Assembly (NCBI GenBank): GCA_964632995.1
Contig: CAZWDL010000185.1
Location: 1 to 10,039 of the forward strand
Direction: 5' to 3'
Length of the DNA: 10,039 bases
DNA from: CAZWDL01 sp964632995
GTDB taxonomy: Bacteria; Bacteroidota; Bacteroidia; Chitinophagales; Saprospiraceae
Under the pieces are notes generated by a model. That model did no database searches. It was given only the letters and a program-made list of their open reading frames with translations, and was not told the origin of the DNA. The stretch's first letter is position 1, and every line of letters begins with the position of its first letter. This document shows positions 1 to 6,656 of the stretch, piece after piece. The position numbers and the translations under genes are program-made.

Positions 1-1337
1 TTAGGTCCGTGGCCGTCGGTACCGACAGCTACAAGTTTCGGATCCTCATAAATCGCGTTAGAGTCCAATTCCACATCCGTTTCACTATATCCGTAATAGC
101 AATTATGATCAAGAATCGGTTTGTTTTGCTCTTCATCAAGTCTAAGGAGGTTGGATTCACCGGCTGCATAAAAAATATTGTTGTAAAACAACGCGGTCTC
201 TTTCGCTTCATCCGCAATGACGGCTGTATTGCCGGGCGGTAAATAGATGGTGTTATTATGAAAAATGCCGGAACCACGCGGTTTTTTCCAAACGGGAAAA
301 TCAAAAATATGATCGCCAAGAGCGCCGTCATTTTGGCTAATGTTATAGCGAACAATAGCATCAGCCGAGCTGCCGTAGACCAGCATAAAACCGCCTTCAT
401 TGTCATGACTGTAATTGTATTGCACCACTGTACCCCAGGCTTCGAGATCTGCATCAAAAGCCTGCCCGTCCATATCGCCATAGGTATTGTAAACGTGGTT
501 ATGCTGAACAAGGGCGCTGTCCGTGCTGCGACACCAGAGCGCAACGCCCCATTTTACATCGTCCTGATTGCCACAATGATTTTCATACGCTTCATTTTTT
601 TCGATGAGGGGTTTGTCAGCGTATCGAATGATCGCTCCATCGCCGGCGCAACGGTAGATGGTGTTGTGGCGAACGACCAGATTGGTGATCGGCCTGTCAC
701 CGTGTGTGCCTTTATTGCCATTGGTAAAAATACCCACGCGCACGATATCGCCAATTTCACAATTTTCGATGAGAATATCGTCAAATCTTGTGTCGCCGTT
801 GCCAATGATGCCGATACCTCCTGTGTTTTTACCAGACATTTGGAACGTGTACCTTCCCATGATATCGTGAATGTACAAGTTTCGCAAATGAAAATGCCGA
901 TGTTGTCCTCCGGATGCGACAATATAAACACCGATGCGACTGTCCTGCTTTTCACTGTCATTGGTGATTTCGAGATTGTTCAGTTCCCAAAAATCCAGAT
1001 CACTTAGACGAATGACATGATTTGTCTTGCCTGCACCATCCAGGACAGGGCGGTCACCTTTTCCGTACATATCCACAACGATCGGTGCACCGTCTGCACC
1101 TGATCCACTGGGAGCGAATGAACCTGTAAACCGTTCTCCGGACTTGAACAGAATCGTATCACCGGCAACGAATGTTGTGTCATTCAGTTTTTCGAGGGTT
1201 TGCCAGGCCATGTCACGCGAGACACCGCTCAAAGAATCATTCCCAGCTGAAGCATCAACATAAAAAGTTGTAGACTCTACAGGCATTGCCAGAAACGCAA
1301 TAAACAAGAACACTATCAATGGTTTCAATTCTCTCAT
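1..1337 (-). CDS. Exported right-handed parallel beta-helix protein (C-terminus beyond the left edge)
   Basis: One open frame runs from the ATG at 1337 to the left edge, 445 codons without a stop. Residues 1-22 form a signal peptide (charged MRELK, then a hydrophobic core up to about PVES). The mature part begins FYVDASAGNDS..., the entry motif common in secreted beta-helix proteins, then GDTILFKSGERF and LDGAGK. From about residue 95 come short repeating rungs such as LEITND, LYIHDI, ILIENCEIGD, HNTIYR, VQYNYSHDN and FHNNTIY, as expected for a pectate-lyase-like helix of polysaccharide lyases, epimerases or surface proteins. No catalytic residues can be assigned, so the substrate is unknown. 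A strong GGAGG lies 5 bases before the ATG, unlike the neighbouring genes, and GC is lower than in the next gene. The codons read sensibly throughout; other frames here are shadows. Confidence 0.85.
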   Translation of the reverse strand, partial: MRELKPLIVFLFIAFLAMPVESTTFYVDASAGNDSLSGVSRDMAWQTLEKLNDTTFVAGDTILFKSGERFTGSFAPSGSGADGAPIVVDMYGKGDRPVLDGAGKTNHVIRLSDLDFWELNNLEITNDSEKQDSRIGVYIVASGGQHRHFHLRNLYIHDIMGRYTFQMSGKNTGGIGIIGNGDTRFDDILIENCEIGDIVRVGIFTNGNKGTHGDRPITNLVVRHNTIYRCAGDGAIIRYADKPLIEKNEAYENHCGNQDDVKWGVALWCRSTDSALVQHNHVYNTYGDMDGQAFDADLEAWGTVVQYNYSHDNEGGFMLVYGSSADAIVRYNISQNDGALGDHIFDFPVWKKPRGSGIFHNNTIYLPPGNTAVIADEAKETALFYNNIFYAAGESNLLRLDEEQNKPILDHNCYYGYSETDVELDSNAIYEDPKLVAVGTDGHGP

Positions 1338-1474
1338 GAGGACCTCCAAATAATTGTAGGTGATTGACCGTTTAAAATCAGGACAATAAGATTTTTCTTC
1401 AAGCGCGTGAGGAATGACATTGGCAATATAATCATTATTGCATAACCCGGATAAACCGGAACCATAAAAAGAAT

Positions 1475-2545
1475 TTAAATCTTTTGCCAAACGCCGTGCC
1501 GGTTAACAGCTTCCGTCAGGGCCAGAAGAAATCCTTGGCGCAGATCGCCGGCAGTGAAGAGCTGCAGGCAGCCGGCGGCGTCCCGGTCAAATAGCAGGTT
1601 CCAGCGGCCGGGAGGGATACGGGCGATAAGTTGCATCAGCCAGCGGCCGCGGGGACTGGCATGGTATTTTTCTTTGGGCTTTTCCTGGATACCGTCCCGG
1701 CGAAGTGCCTTGTCAAGTTCGCCGGGCAAGGTTACTTCGAGCTCGCCCCGGGCGTTGAGCTTCAGGTATTGCGCGGCCTGTTGAAAAAGCCGTTCTACCA
1801 GGGGGGCGGCGGCGTGCAGGGACAAGATTTCTGCAGCGGCTGTGCGTACCTCTTTGCGGCTGTCCTCCAGGCAGCTTTCGAGGAATTCGATGTCGGCCTC
1901 ACTAGGGTCCTCCCGGAGAACTTCGAGAAGATCCAATTTTGAGCGGTAGGACTCCCGGGGCCAGGCCTGGCGGAGCTTTTCAACAGCTTCGGCTGGTGCA
2001 CTTTCGTGCAAACGGCGAAGAAAGCGCCGCCGGTCACGGAATGTCCCAAAGTCCCAGTCTGCCGGAGCAGCCCAGGGATTGATGGAATCCCAGGCGGGGT
2101 TTTGACGCAGCAACCAGGCGCCTACCGGACCAACTGCCGGACGTAGTTGTTGCCATAGCTGCCGGTCGGTCAGGCTTTGATCAAACAGGACGGGCAGGCT
2201 CTCGGGGGGCAGCCGTTTTTCCGATTGGATCAGCAGCAGGACGAACTCGGGCAACGCCGGCCGGAAAGAGCCGTCCAGGATGAGTTGCAGATGGTAGCTC
2301 GACTTGCTGCTGCAGGGGTTGGCCTCGCCGAATTCTTCCGGCCGAAGAATCTCCCCGGGATAAGGTTCCAGTTCCAGCGCTGCTTTATTTAGCGCATGGA
2401 GTAAGGCGGCGCCTTCCAGCAATAGTCGTTCGGGGGGAAGGTCACCGGATAAGCCTAAGGCCTTCAGCTTTTTACTTAACGCAGGAGACAATTGCCCCCG
2501 GTCAGTCCCTATCAGTGCTTTGTTCACCAACTCTTTCCAACTCAT
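1475..2545 (-). CDS. DUF5691 family protein, C-terminally truncated
   Basis: The 356-residue product opens with MSWKELVNKALIGTDR, the N-terminal signature I recognise for DUF5691, and continues as an alpha-helical protein with HEAT-like helix pairs around residues 203-260. No signal peptide or membrane segment is visible, so it is probably cytoplasmic. From memory, members are about 450-500 residues and are usually encoded beside a SWIM zinc-finger protein, a MoxR-type AAA ATPase, a DUF5682 protein and a VWA protein; none of these is in this window. The frame ends with ...LTEAVNRHGVWQKI, in a segment that in the family runs on with further helices, so roughly the last quarter seems missing. 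The stop lies at the point where high GC gives way to the AT-richer beta-helix region. Function is unknown; the truncated copy may be non-functional. The ATG at 2545 is the natural start. Confidence 0.75.
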   Translation of the reverse strand: MSWKELVNKALIGTDRGQLSPALSKKLKALGLSGDLPPERLLLEGAALLHALNKAALELEPYPGEILRPEEFGEANPCSSKSSYHLQLILDGSFRPALPEFVLLLIQSEKRLPPESLPVLFDQSLTDRQLWQQLRPAVGPVGAWLLRQNPAWDSINPWAAPADWDFGTFRDRRRFLRRLHESAPAEAVEKLRQAWPRESYRSKLDLLEVLREDPSEADIEFLESCLEDSRKEVRTAAAEILSLHAAAPLVERLFQQAAQYLKLNARGELEVTLPGELDKALRRDGIQEKPKEKYHASPRGRWLMQLIARIPPGRWNLLFDRDAAGCLQLFTAGDLRQGFLLALTEAVNRHGVWQKI

Positions 2546-2596
2546 TCCAGCATTGTAAGGCTAAAAATTGGAATTTCCTCTAAATAAAGACAAATT

Positions 2597-2617
2597 AGGA
2601 ATGATTTTGTCATTCCT
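2597..2617 (+). terminator. Possible weak hairpin terminator or 5'-leader hairpin
   Basis: AGGAATGA (2597-2604) and TCATTCCT (2610-2617) form a perfect 8-bp stem around the loop TTTTG. Five further T's follow on the plus strand, which resembles a weak intrinsic terminator for rightward transcription. There is no plus-strand gene upstream for it to serve. Read leftwards it sits in the leader of the DUF5691 gene, about 50 bases before the ATG, without a T-run. The stem is AT-rich, so the role is uncertain. Confidence 0.35.
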
Positions 2618-2845
2618 TTTTTAATTATCTTTCTTGCCGGATGAATATTAGTGTACAGATCGGGGGAGTCCGGCAGCCCATTATGCCCGGGAAAAATACG
2701 GCAAACGGGACCTGGGTTAGTAGAAAATTTCTGAACGGGGTGAAATGGCAAATAAAATCTCAGGAACCTTGCAAAAGCAGCTTTTAACAGCCTCTTTCTA
2801 TTTCTCTTTTTACACTTCAGTGATGAATTCGCCCTGTATTTTCTT

Positions 2846-2875
2846 TTTGATTATCAAGACAAAAGCCTAAATTTG
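2846..2875 (+). promoter_or_regulatory. Bacteroidota-type promoter of atpD
   Basis: TTTG at 2846-2849 is followed, 18 bases on, by TAAATTTG at 2868-2875, a full match to the TAnnTTTG -7 element used by the primary sigma factor of Bacteroidota, with the usual -33 TTTG box. Transcription would start around 2881, giving a 5' leader of roughly 45 bases. No Shine-Dalgarno precedes the ATG at 2928; the leader is A/T-rich, as is usual for this phylum. Confidence 0.6.
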
Positions 2876-2927
2876 CAGGCGATTTTTAAGAACCTTTTCA
2901 ATATCAATACAAATAGCATCGTATATC

Positions 2928-4442
2928 ATGGCAAATACCGGTCAAGTTAAGCAAGTCATCGGACCCGTCGTCGACGTGAGTTTTCCCGATGCAGCTAGCC
3001 TCCCTGAAATTTATAACGCTCTCGAGATTAAGCAGCCGAACGGCGATGTGTTGGTGCTGGAAGTACAGCAGCACCTGGGAGAAGATAGCGTGCGCACCAT
3101 AGCGATGGATTCTACCGACGGACTGACACGTGGGACGGAAGCAGTAGATACCGGAAGCGCAATTACGATGCCCACGGGAGAAAAAATTAAAGGTCGCCTT
3201 TTCAATGTAGTCGGCGAAGCGATCGACGGCATTGGCGAGGTTCCCAAGGGCGATACAGCTTCTTCCATTCACCGCAAGCCGCCTACCTACGAAGAGCTCT
3301 CCACTGAAAAGGAAGTGCTGTATACCGGGATTAAGGTGATCGACCTCATCGAACCCTATCTGAAAGGAGGGAAGGTCGGCCTTTTCGGTGGCGCCGGAGT
3401 AGGGAAAACGGTACTCATCCAGGAACTGATTAATAATATTGCCAAGGGATACGAAGGTATTTCAGTGTTTGCCGGTGTTGGAGAGCGTACCCGGGAAGGG
3501 AATGATTTGCTGCGGGAAATGCTGGAAGCCGGTATCATCAACTACGGCGAAGCCTTCATGAAATCGATGGAAGAAGGGGGCTGGGACCTCGAGGCGGTTG
3601 ATATGGAAGCGCTCAGGGGTTCGAAGGCGACCTTCGTCTTCGGACAGATGAACGAGCCTCCCGGAGCACGCGCTCGCGTAGCCCTTTCCGGACTGACGAT
3701 TGCAGAATACTACCGCGACGGTGATCTCGACGATCCGACCGGCGGCCGCGATATCCTTTTCTTTATCGATAACATTTTCCGCTTCACCCAAGCGGGATCT
3801 GAGGTGTCGGCTCTACTTGGCCGTATGCCCTCCGCGGTAGGTTATCAGCCGACGCTGGCCACCGAGATGGGGATTATGCAGGAGCGCATTACCTCTACCA
3901 AGCGTGGCTCTATTACCTCGGTACAGGCCGTTTACGTGCCGGCGGATGACCTGACGGACCCCGCTCCGGCGACGACTTTCGCCCACCTCGACGCCACCAC
4001 GGTACTTAGCCGTAAGATCGCTTCGCTGGGTATTTACCCGGCTGTGGATCCGCTGGATTCCACTTCCCGTATTCTCGACCCGCAGATCGTGGGCGAAGAG
4101 CACTACAAGTGCGCCCAGGACGTGAAGGAGATTCTGCAGCGCTATAATGAACTGCAGGATATCATCGCCATCCTCGGTATGGAAGAATTGTCGGACGAAG
4201 ACAAGCAGGTGGTGCATCGCGCACGTCGCATCCAGCGCTTCCTGAGCCAGCCTTTCCACGTTGCCGAACAGTTTACCGGTATTCCGGGAACACTGGTGCC
4301 CATCGAGGAAACTATTCGCGGTTTCCAGATGATCATGGACGGAGAGGTAGATGAGTACCCCGAAGCAGCTTTCAACCTCAAAGGAACGATCGATGAGGTG
4401 ATCGAGGCCGGTAAGAAGATGCTCGCCGAGGCCGAAGCCTAA
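2928..4442 (+). CDS. atpD: F1Fo ATP synthase subunit beta
   Basis: This is the catalytic beta subunit of the F1 head, a peripheral complex on the inner face of the cytoplasmic membrane that makes ATP from ADP and phosphate using the ion gradient (EC 7.1.2.2). The N-terminal beta-barrel spans about residues 5-80. The P-loop GGAGVGKT is at 154-161 with Lys160, the catalytic Glu186 in GERTRE, the Walker B aspartate Asp281 in LFFIDNIFRF, the family signature PAVDPLDSTS at 371-380, and EELSDED at 419-425, a variant of the usual DELSEED contact with the gamma/epsilon stalk. At 504 residues it is longer than E. coli beta mainly because of a segment around 203-231 (...MEEGGWDLEAVD...), typical of Bacteroidota. 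It is followed by atpC; the other ATP synthase genes are not here, as is common in this phylum. All key residues are present. Confidence 0.98.
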   Translation: MANTGQVKQVIGPVVDVSFPDAASLPEIYNALEIKQPNGDVLVLEVQQHLGEDSVRTIAMDSTDGLTRGTEAVDTGSAITMPTGEKIKGRLFNVVGEAIDGIGEVPKGDTASSIHRKPPTYEELSTEKEVLYTGIKVIDLIEPYLKGGKVGLFGGAGVGKTVLIQELINNIAKGYEGISVFAGVGERTREGNDLLREMLEAGIINYGEAFMKSMEEGGWDLEAVDMEALRGSKATFVFGQMNEPPGARARVALSGLTIAEYYRDGDLDDPTGGRDILFFIDNIFRFTQAGSEVSALLGRMPSAVGYQPTLATEMGIMQERITSTKRGSITSVQAVYVPADDLTDPAPATTFAHLDATTVLSRKIASLGIYPAVDPLDSTSRILDPQIVGEEHYKCAQDVKEILQRYNELQDIIAILGMEELSDEDKQVVHRARRIQRFLSQPFHVAEQFTGIPGTLVPIEETIRGFQMIMDGEVDEYPEAAFNLKGTIDEVIEAGKKMLAEAEA

Positions 4443-4451
4443 ATATTATAG

Positions 4452-4489
4452 TTCCGGAAAGGCGCTGGACAGGTAGCCTTTTCCGGGAA
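4452..4489 (+). terminator. Imperfect hairpin just after atpD
   Basis: TTCCGGAAAGGC (4452-4463) pairs with GCCTTTTCCGGGAA (4476-4489) with two single-base bulges around a 12-base loop, starting about 10 bases after the atpD stop. It is followed by G and TTTT, so it could work as a leaky terminator or as a 3'-end stabiliser. It may lower atpC expression relative to atpD, fitting the 3:1 beta:epsilon ratio, but that is inference. Confidence 0.4.
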
Positions 4490-4507
4490 GTTTTAGTAAT
4501 AAAAAAC

Positions 4508-4538
4508 GGACGCCCGGCCTTTACAGAAGCCGGGCGCC
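4508..4538. terminator. GC-rich stem-loop before atpC
   Basis: CGCCCGGC (4511-4518) and GCCGGGCG (4529-4536) form a perfect 8-bp stem around a 10-base loop, extended by two more pairs (4508-4509 with 4537-4538) across a bulged A. On the plus strand no T-run follows, so it would not be a normal terminator for atpD; the atpC start codon is 22 bases further on. On the minus strand the stem is followed after a few bases by TTTTTT (4501-4506), so it looks like a terminator for leftward, antisense transcription. It may be an RNA processing or stabilising element. Confidence 0.45.
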
Positions 4539-4560
4539 CACTACCAACCGCCACTACCAT

Positions 4561-4872
4561 ATGCATATTTCAGTATTGACACCAGATAAAGAAATTTTTA
4601 ACGGCGCCATTACTTCCGTAAAGGTGCCCGGCGTACTGGGGGAGTTTCAGGTGCTTAGAAATCACGCTCCCATCGTTTCTTCTTTGGAGCCCGGGGAGGT
4701 TGAAATCATTACGGCCGCCGGAGAGCACCGCATTTTCGATCCGGAGTCAGGGTCGGTGAAAAGTGCTGATGAGCCTGGCCGAAAGGTGAACTTCAGGATT
4801 AATGGCGGATTCATCGAAGTACTGAATAACGAGGTTTCCCTGCTGATACGCGGGGTCAAGAAACTGTCCTAA
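4561..4872 (+). CDS. atpC: F1Fo ATP synthase subunit epsilon, short form
   Basis: The 103-residue product is the epsilon subunit of the inner stalk, which binds gamma and couples rotation in F1 to the c-ring. The N-terminal beta-sandwich is clear: HISVLTPDKEIFNGAITSVKVPG, GEFQVLRNHAPIVSSLEPGEV and the closing strands INGGFIEVLNNEVSLL. The C-terminal helical hairpin that inhibits ATP hydrolysis in E. coli and Bacillus is absent; short epsilon subunits of this kind are usual in Bacteroidota, so this is not a truncation. Residues about 55-74 (HRIFDPESGSVKSADEPGRK) look like an extra loop compared with the roughly 80-residue forms. The gene lies 118 bp behind atpD with two hairpins between, and probably depends on read-through from the atpD promoter. 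The ATG at 4561 fits the family N-terminus. Confidence 0.93.
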   Translation: MHISVLTPDKEIFNGAITSVKVPGVLGEFQVLRNHAPIVSSLEPGEVEIITAAGEHRIFDPESGSVKSADEPGRKVNFRINGGFIEVLNNEVSLLIRGVKKLS

Positions 4873-4903
4873 TAAAGAGTTATGTCATTTTGCTGAGTAT
4901 AGA

Positions 4904-4939
4904 AAAGGGAGTCGGTAATACCGGCTCCCTTTCGTTTTT
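4904..4939 (+). terminator. Intrinsic terminator of atpC
   Basis: AAAGGGAGTCGG (4904-4915) pairs with CCGGCTCCCTTT (4921-4932): a 12-bp stem with a single T-G wobble and a TAATA loop. It is followed by CG and TTTTT (4935-4939). It begins about 30 bases after the atpC stop codon and ends the atpD-atpC unit. Confidence 0.9.
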
Positions 4940-4955
4940 GAAGGATGGGCTGCCT

Positions 4956-5156
4956 GCTCAGGATGAGTGTTGATTACCCATAAGTCCGGTTTTGGCTACT
5001 TCTACGGTTCCTCTGTTCGTTAGTTTTACTGTTCTGCGGTTCTGAATGTCTACAAAAAGGTGAAAAACTGTTTCAAACAGGCCGGAACCGCAGAACAGAA
5101 GAACAGAGGAAGTTTGTACCGACTAAAGTTGTGGGTAATCGATACGCTCAGGATGA
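4956..5156. mobile_element. MITE-like inverted-repeat element with 11-bp flanking duplication
   Basis: GCTCAGGATGA occurs exactly at 4956-4966 and again at 5146-5156. The 179 bases between (4967-5145) begin GTGTTGATTACCCA and end with the inverse of GTATCGATTACCCA: terminal inverted repeats matching at 12 of 14 positions that abut the direct repeats. Two further perfect inverted blocks follow inward: TTCCTCTGTTC (5008-5018) with 5101-5111, and CTGTTCTGCGGTTC (5029-5042) with 5085-5098. The core at 5043-5084 contains CTGTTT-C-AAACAG (5068-5080). There is no coding capacity. This is the layout of a miniature inverted-repeat transposable element with a target-site duplication, lying between two convergent genes; a transposase elsewhere in the genome would be needed. 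It might instead be a large imperfect RNA hairpin, but the abutting direct repeat favours insertion. Confidence 0.6.
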
Positions 5157-5181
5157 AGGGTAAACGCCCAACAAGCTCTTC

Positions 5182-5571
5182 CTATAGCTGTTTATCCACC
5201 ACATCAAGTTCGGATTCATCGATCAGCCCAAACCAGTCCTTGAGCTTTTCCCGGGCTTTGCCTTTCACGCTTTTATCGACATAGGCGGCGATGGTGACCA
5301 GGCCGAAGGTCAACACGCCCAGGTCATCGGTAAATCCGAGAATGGGGGTCAGGTCGGGCATGGCGTCAATCGGAGAGATCAGGTAGCCCAGGGTGCCGAG
5401 AATGATGCGTTTGGCCCAGCCAGGCGTTTCTTTGCGGCGGTAGGCGTAGAAAAGCAGCAAGGAAGCGTAGACCACCTTGATACCTGCCTGTCGACCGTAG
5501 TTGCGCAATTTATTCCAGAACTTGTTCTCCGAAAACTTCTCGATATATGCTTTGAATGGGTTCTTTTTCAT
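5182..5571 (-). CDS. DUF1232 (YkvA-type) membrane protein
   Basis: From the ATG at 5571 the product is 129 residues. The DUF1232 core is at about 63-87, with YLISPIDAMPDL and GFTDDLGVL: the hallmark is a hydrophobic helix followed by SPIDxxPD and a DD-containing turn. Hydrophobic stretches at about 31-44, 54-67 and 84-98 suggest membrane association. The C-terminus is charged and ends in KQL. The molecular function of the family is unknown. An in-frame TTG at 5595 would add eight residues (MSGIKHKV), but ATG with the following MKKNPF is more natural. The gene stands alone, convergent with atpC across the inverted-repeat element; no intrinsic terminator of its own is evident unless the element serves as one. 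Confidence 0.85.
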   Translation of the reverse strand: MKKNPFKAYIEKFSENKFWNKLRNYGRQAGIKVVYASLLLFYAYRRKETPGWAKRIILGTLGYLISPIDAMPDLTPILGFTDDLGVLTFGLVTIAAYVDKSVKGKAREKLKDWFGLIDESELDVVDKQL

Positions 5572-5769
5572 AACCTTATGCTTAATTCCGCTCAATATAA
5601 CGAATTTGGAGAAAAAATGGTTTTTCTTCTTTTCAGAGAAAGGAATTGAAAACTTCGTTGTGCGCCTGACATTTTGGAAGTTCAGGGGCCGGATTTCCGG
5701 TTTTGAAAAAGCCGTTTTGCCGATGAAAACATAAATTGAGGAGGGCCGTCAAACCCTCAAACAAAAGCC

Positions 5770-6411
5770 ATGGAAAAATTTGCGCCTTCGCTCGATAACT
5801 GGACGACGCTCTTTCTACTCGTAGCCGCTCAGGGCCTTTTCATCGTTTTCATTACCAGCTATCTGTTTTACTGCATCCTGAAGAATACCTCTTTTTTACC
5901 ATTTTCCAGGATTACTTCATCGCACTTACCATGAGTCTTTGCGTATACGCAATCGGCTACCTCGGCTATGCCCGTCCCCATGTGCCGGCCGGCAAAACCG
6001 TGCTTCGGAAGCATTAAACAGAGAAGTACCAGCGCTCAACACTGACCCCGGCGCCGCTCAGTCGCTGGCGGAAAAGCTGCTCGATTATATGGAAGGCGAA
6101 CGTCATTTTCTCGACGCTGAACTGCTCCTGGCCGCCCTATCGGAGCGGTTAAATGCGTCGACCCATCACCTCTCGCAGGTGATCAATGAACAGTTTAATA
6201 AAAGCTTTTCCGAATTCGTCAATGAATACCGGTCCGGGAGGCCCGGCGATTACTGGATGATCCCGAGAAGGCTGACTGGCGTATCATAGACCTCGCCTTT
6301 ACAGCGGGCTTTAATAATAAAACATCTTTCTATCAGACTTTCAAGGCGTATTATGACTGCTCCCCTGCTGCATTCCGACGCCAGAGTCAGCAACAAACTT
6401 CATCCGGGTAA
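5770..6411 (+). pseudogene. Broken AraC-family regulator with membrane N-terminus
   Basis: Four pieces in changing frames make up one degraded gene. Piece 1 (5770-5934) is MEKFAPSLDNWTTLF... with one membrane helix, ending in a stop. Piece 2 (about 5905-6017) has DYFIALTMSLCVYAIGYLGY, resembling the last helix of the 7TM sensor in Bacteroidota AraC proteins. Piece 3 (about 5995-6232) has LLDYMEGERHFLD..., then the first helix-turn-helix (LLAALSERLNASTHHLSQVI) up to NEYR. Piece 4 (6232-6411) has VREARRLLDDPEKADW, the second helix-turn-helix (IIDLAFTAGFNNKTSFYQTF) and CSPAAFRRQ, ending at TAA. Each frame change is in the same direction, equal to one lost base (near T6 at about 5891, A4 at about 5994, and GG at 6231). 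Intact relatives are about 350 residues, so most middle membrane helices are also missing. The size loss suggests genuine decay, though single-base sequencing errors at homopolymers could explain the frame changes. Confidence 0.85.
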
Positions 6412-6561
6412 ATGTTTATATAATTGAGCGTAAAACCAATTAGTCTTCCGCCAGTGGAATGAAAGCGAATGTTTGTCTTTTAAAAAACATTGTTTCTATT
6501 GGTTGTTTTTTTTAAAACCTTTTGTGCATATTTACTGGAGTTAACCGGAATATAAAAAACA

Positions 6562-6590
6562 AGCCGGAAGCTCGTCTTCCAGCTCTTTTT
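6562..6590 (+). terminator. Possible intrinsic terminator after the AraC relic
   Basis: GGAAG (6566-6570) pairs with CTTCC (6576-6580) around the loop CTCGT; beyond one mismatch, AGC (6562-6564) pairs with GCT (6582-6584). TTTTT follows at 6586-6590. It lies about 150 bases after the end of the relic and 67 bases before the next gene, so it may end stray transcription or act in that gene's leader. The rest of 6412-6656 is AT-rich, with a loose TTAAAAAACA / TGTTTTTTTTAA inverted pair near 6479-6514, and no recognisable promoter. Confidence 0.45.
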
Positions 6591-6656
6591 CTCTAACCCG
6601 GAACGCTTGAAATACCCCCTGGGGCCTGAAGTCCCAGGCAAATCTCTCATACAACG

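Larger units (their letters stand above)
2546..2927. other. 382-bp divergent spacer between the DUF5691 gene and atpD
   Basis: No convincing gene lies here. A 69-codon minus-strand frame starting from TTG (2751 to 2542) overlaps the DUF5691 start by four bases, but its product looks like random sequence. A 41-codon plus-strand frame from 2744 overlaps the atpD promoter and is also unconvincing. The spacer holds a small hairpin at 2597-2617 and the atpD promoter at 2846-2875, listed separately. In the minus direction the nearest promoter-like match for the DUF5691 gene is TAATTTG, at about 2592-2598, one base short of the TAnnTTTG consensus. Confidence 0.6.

Noticed and set aside
258..1007. 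A 249-codon plus-strand open frame
   Set aside because: It is antisense to the beta-helix gene, whose minus-strand frame has a signal peptide and regular beta-helix rungs; the plus-strand product has no recognisable features.
2542..2751. A 69-codon minus-strand frame overlapping the DUF5691 start by ATGA
   Set aside because: It begins at TTG, shows no domain, is rich in proline and random-looking sequence, and includes an AT-rich hairpin; the overlap alone is not enough.
2744..2881. A 41-codon plus-strand frame before atpD
   Set aside because: It covers the atpD promoter and its composition is that of AT-rich spacer sequence.
4956..5156. CRISPR or tandem repeat explanation for the repeated TGTTCT/AACAGA blocks
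   Set aside because: The blocks are inverted, not regularly spaced direct repeats, and there are no spacers or cas genes.
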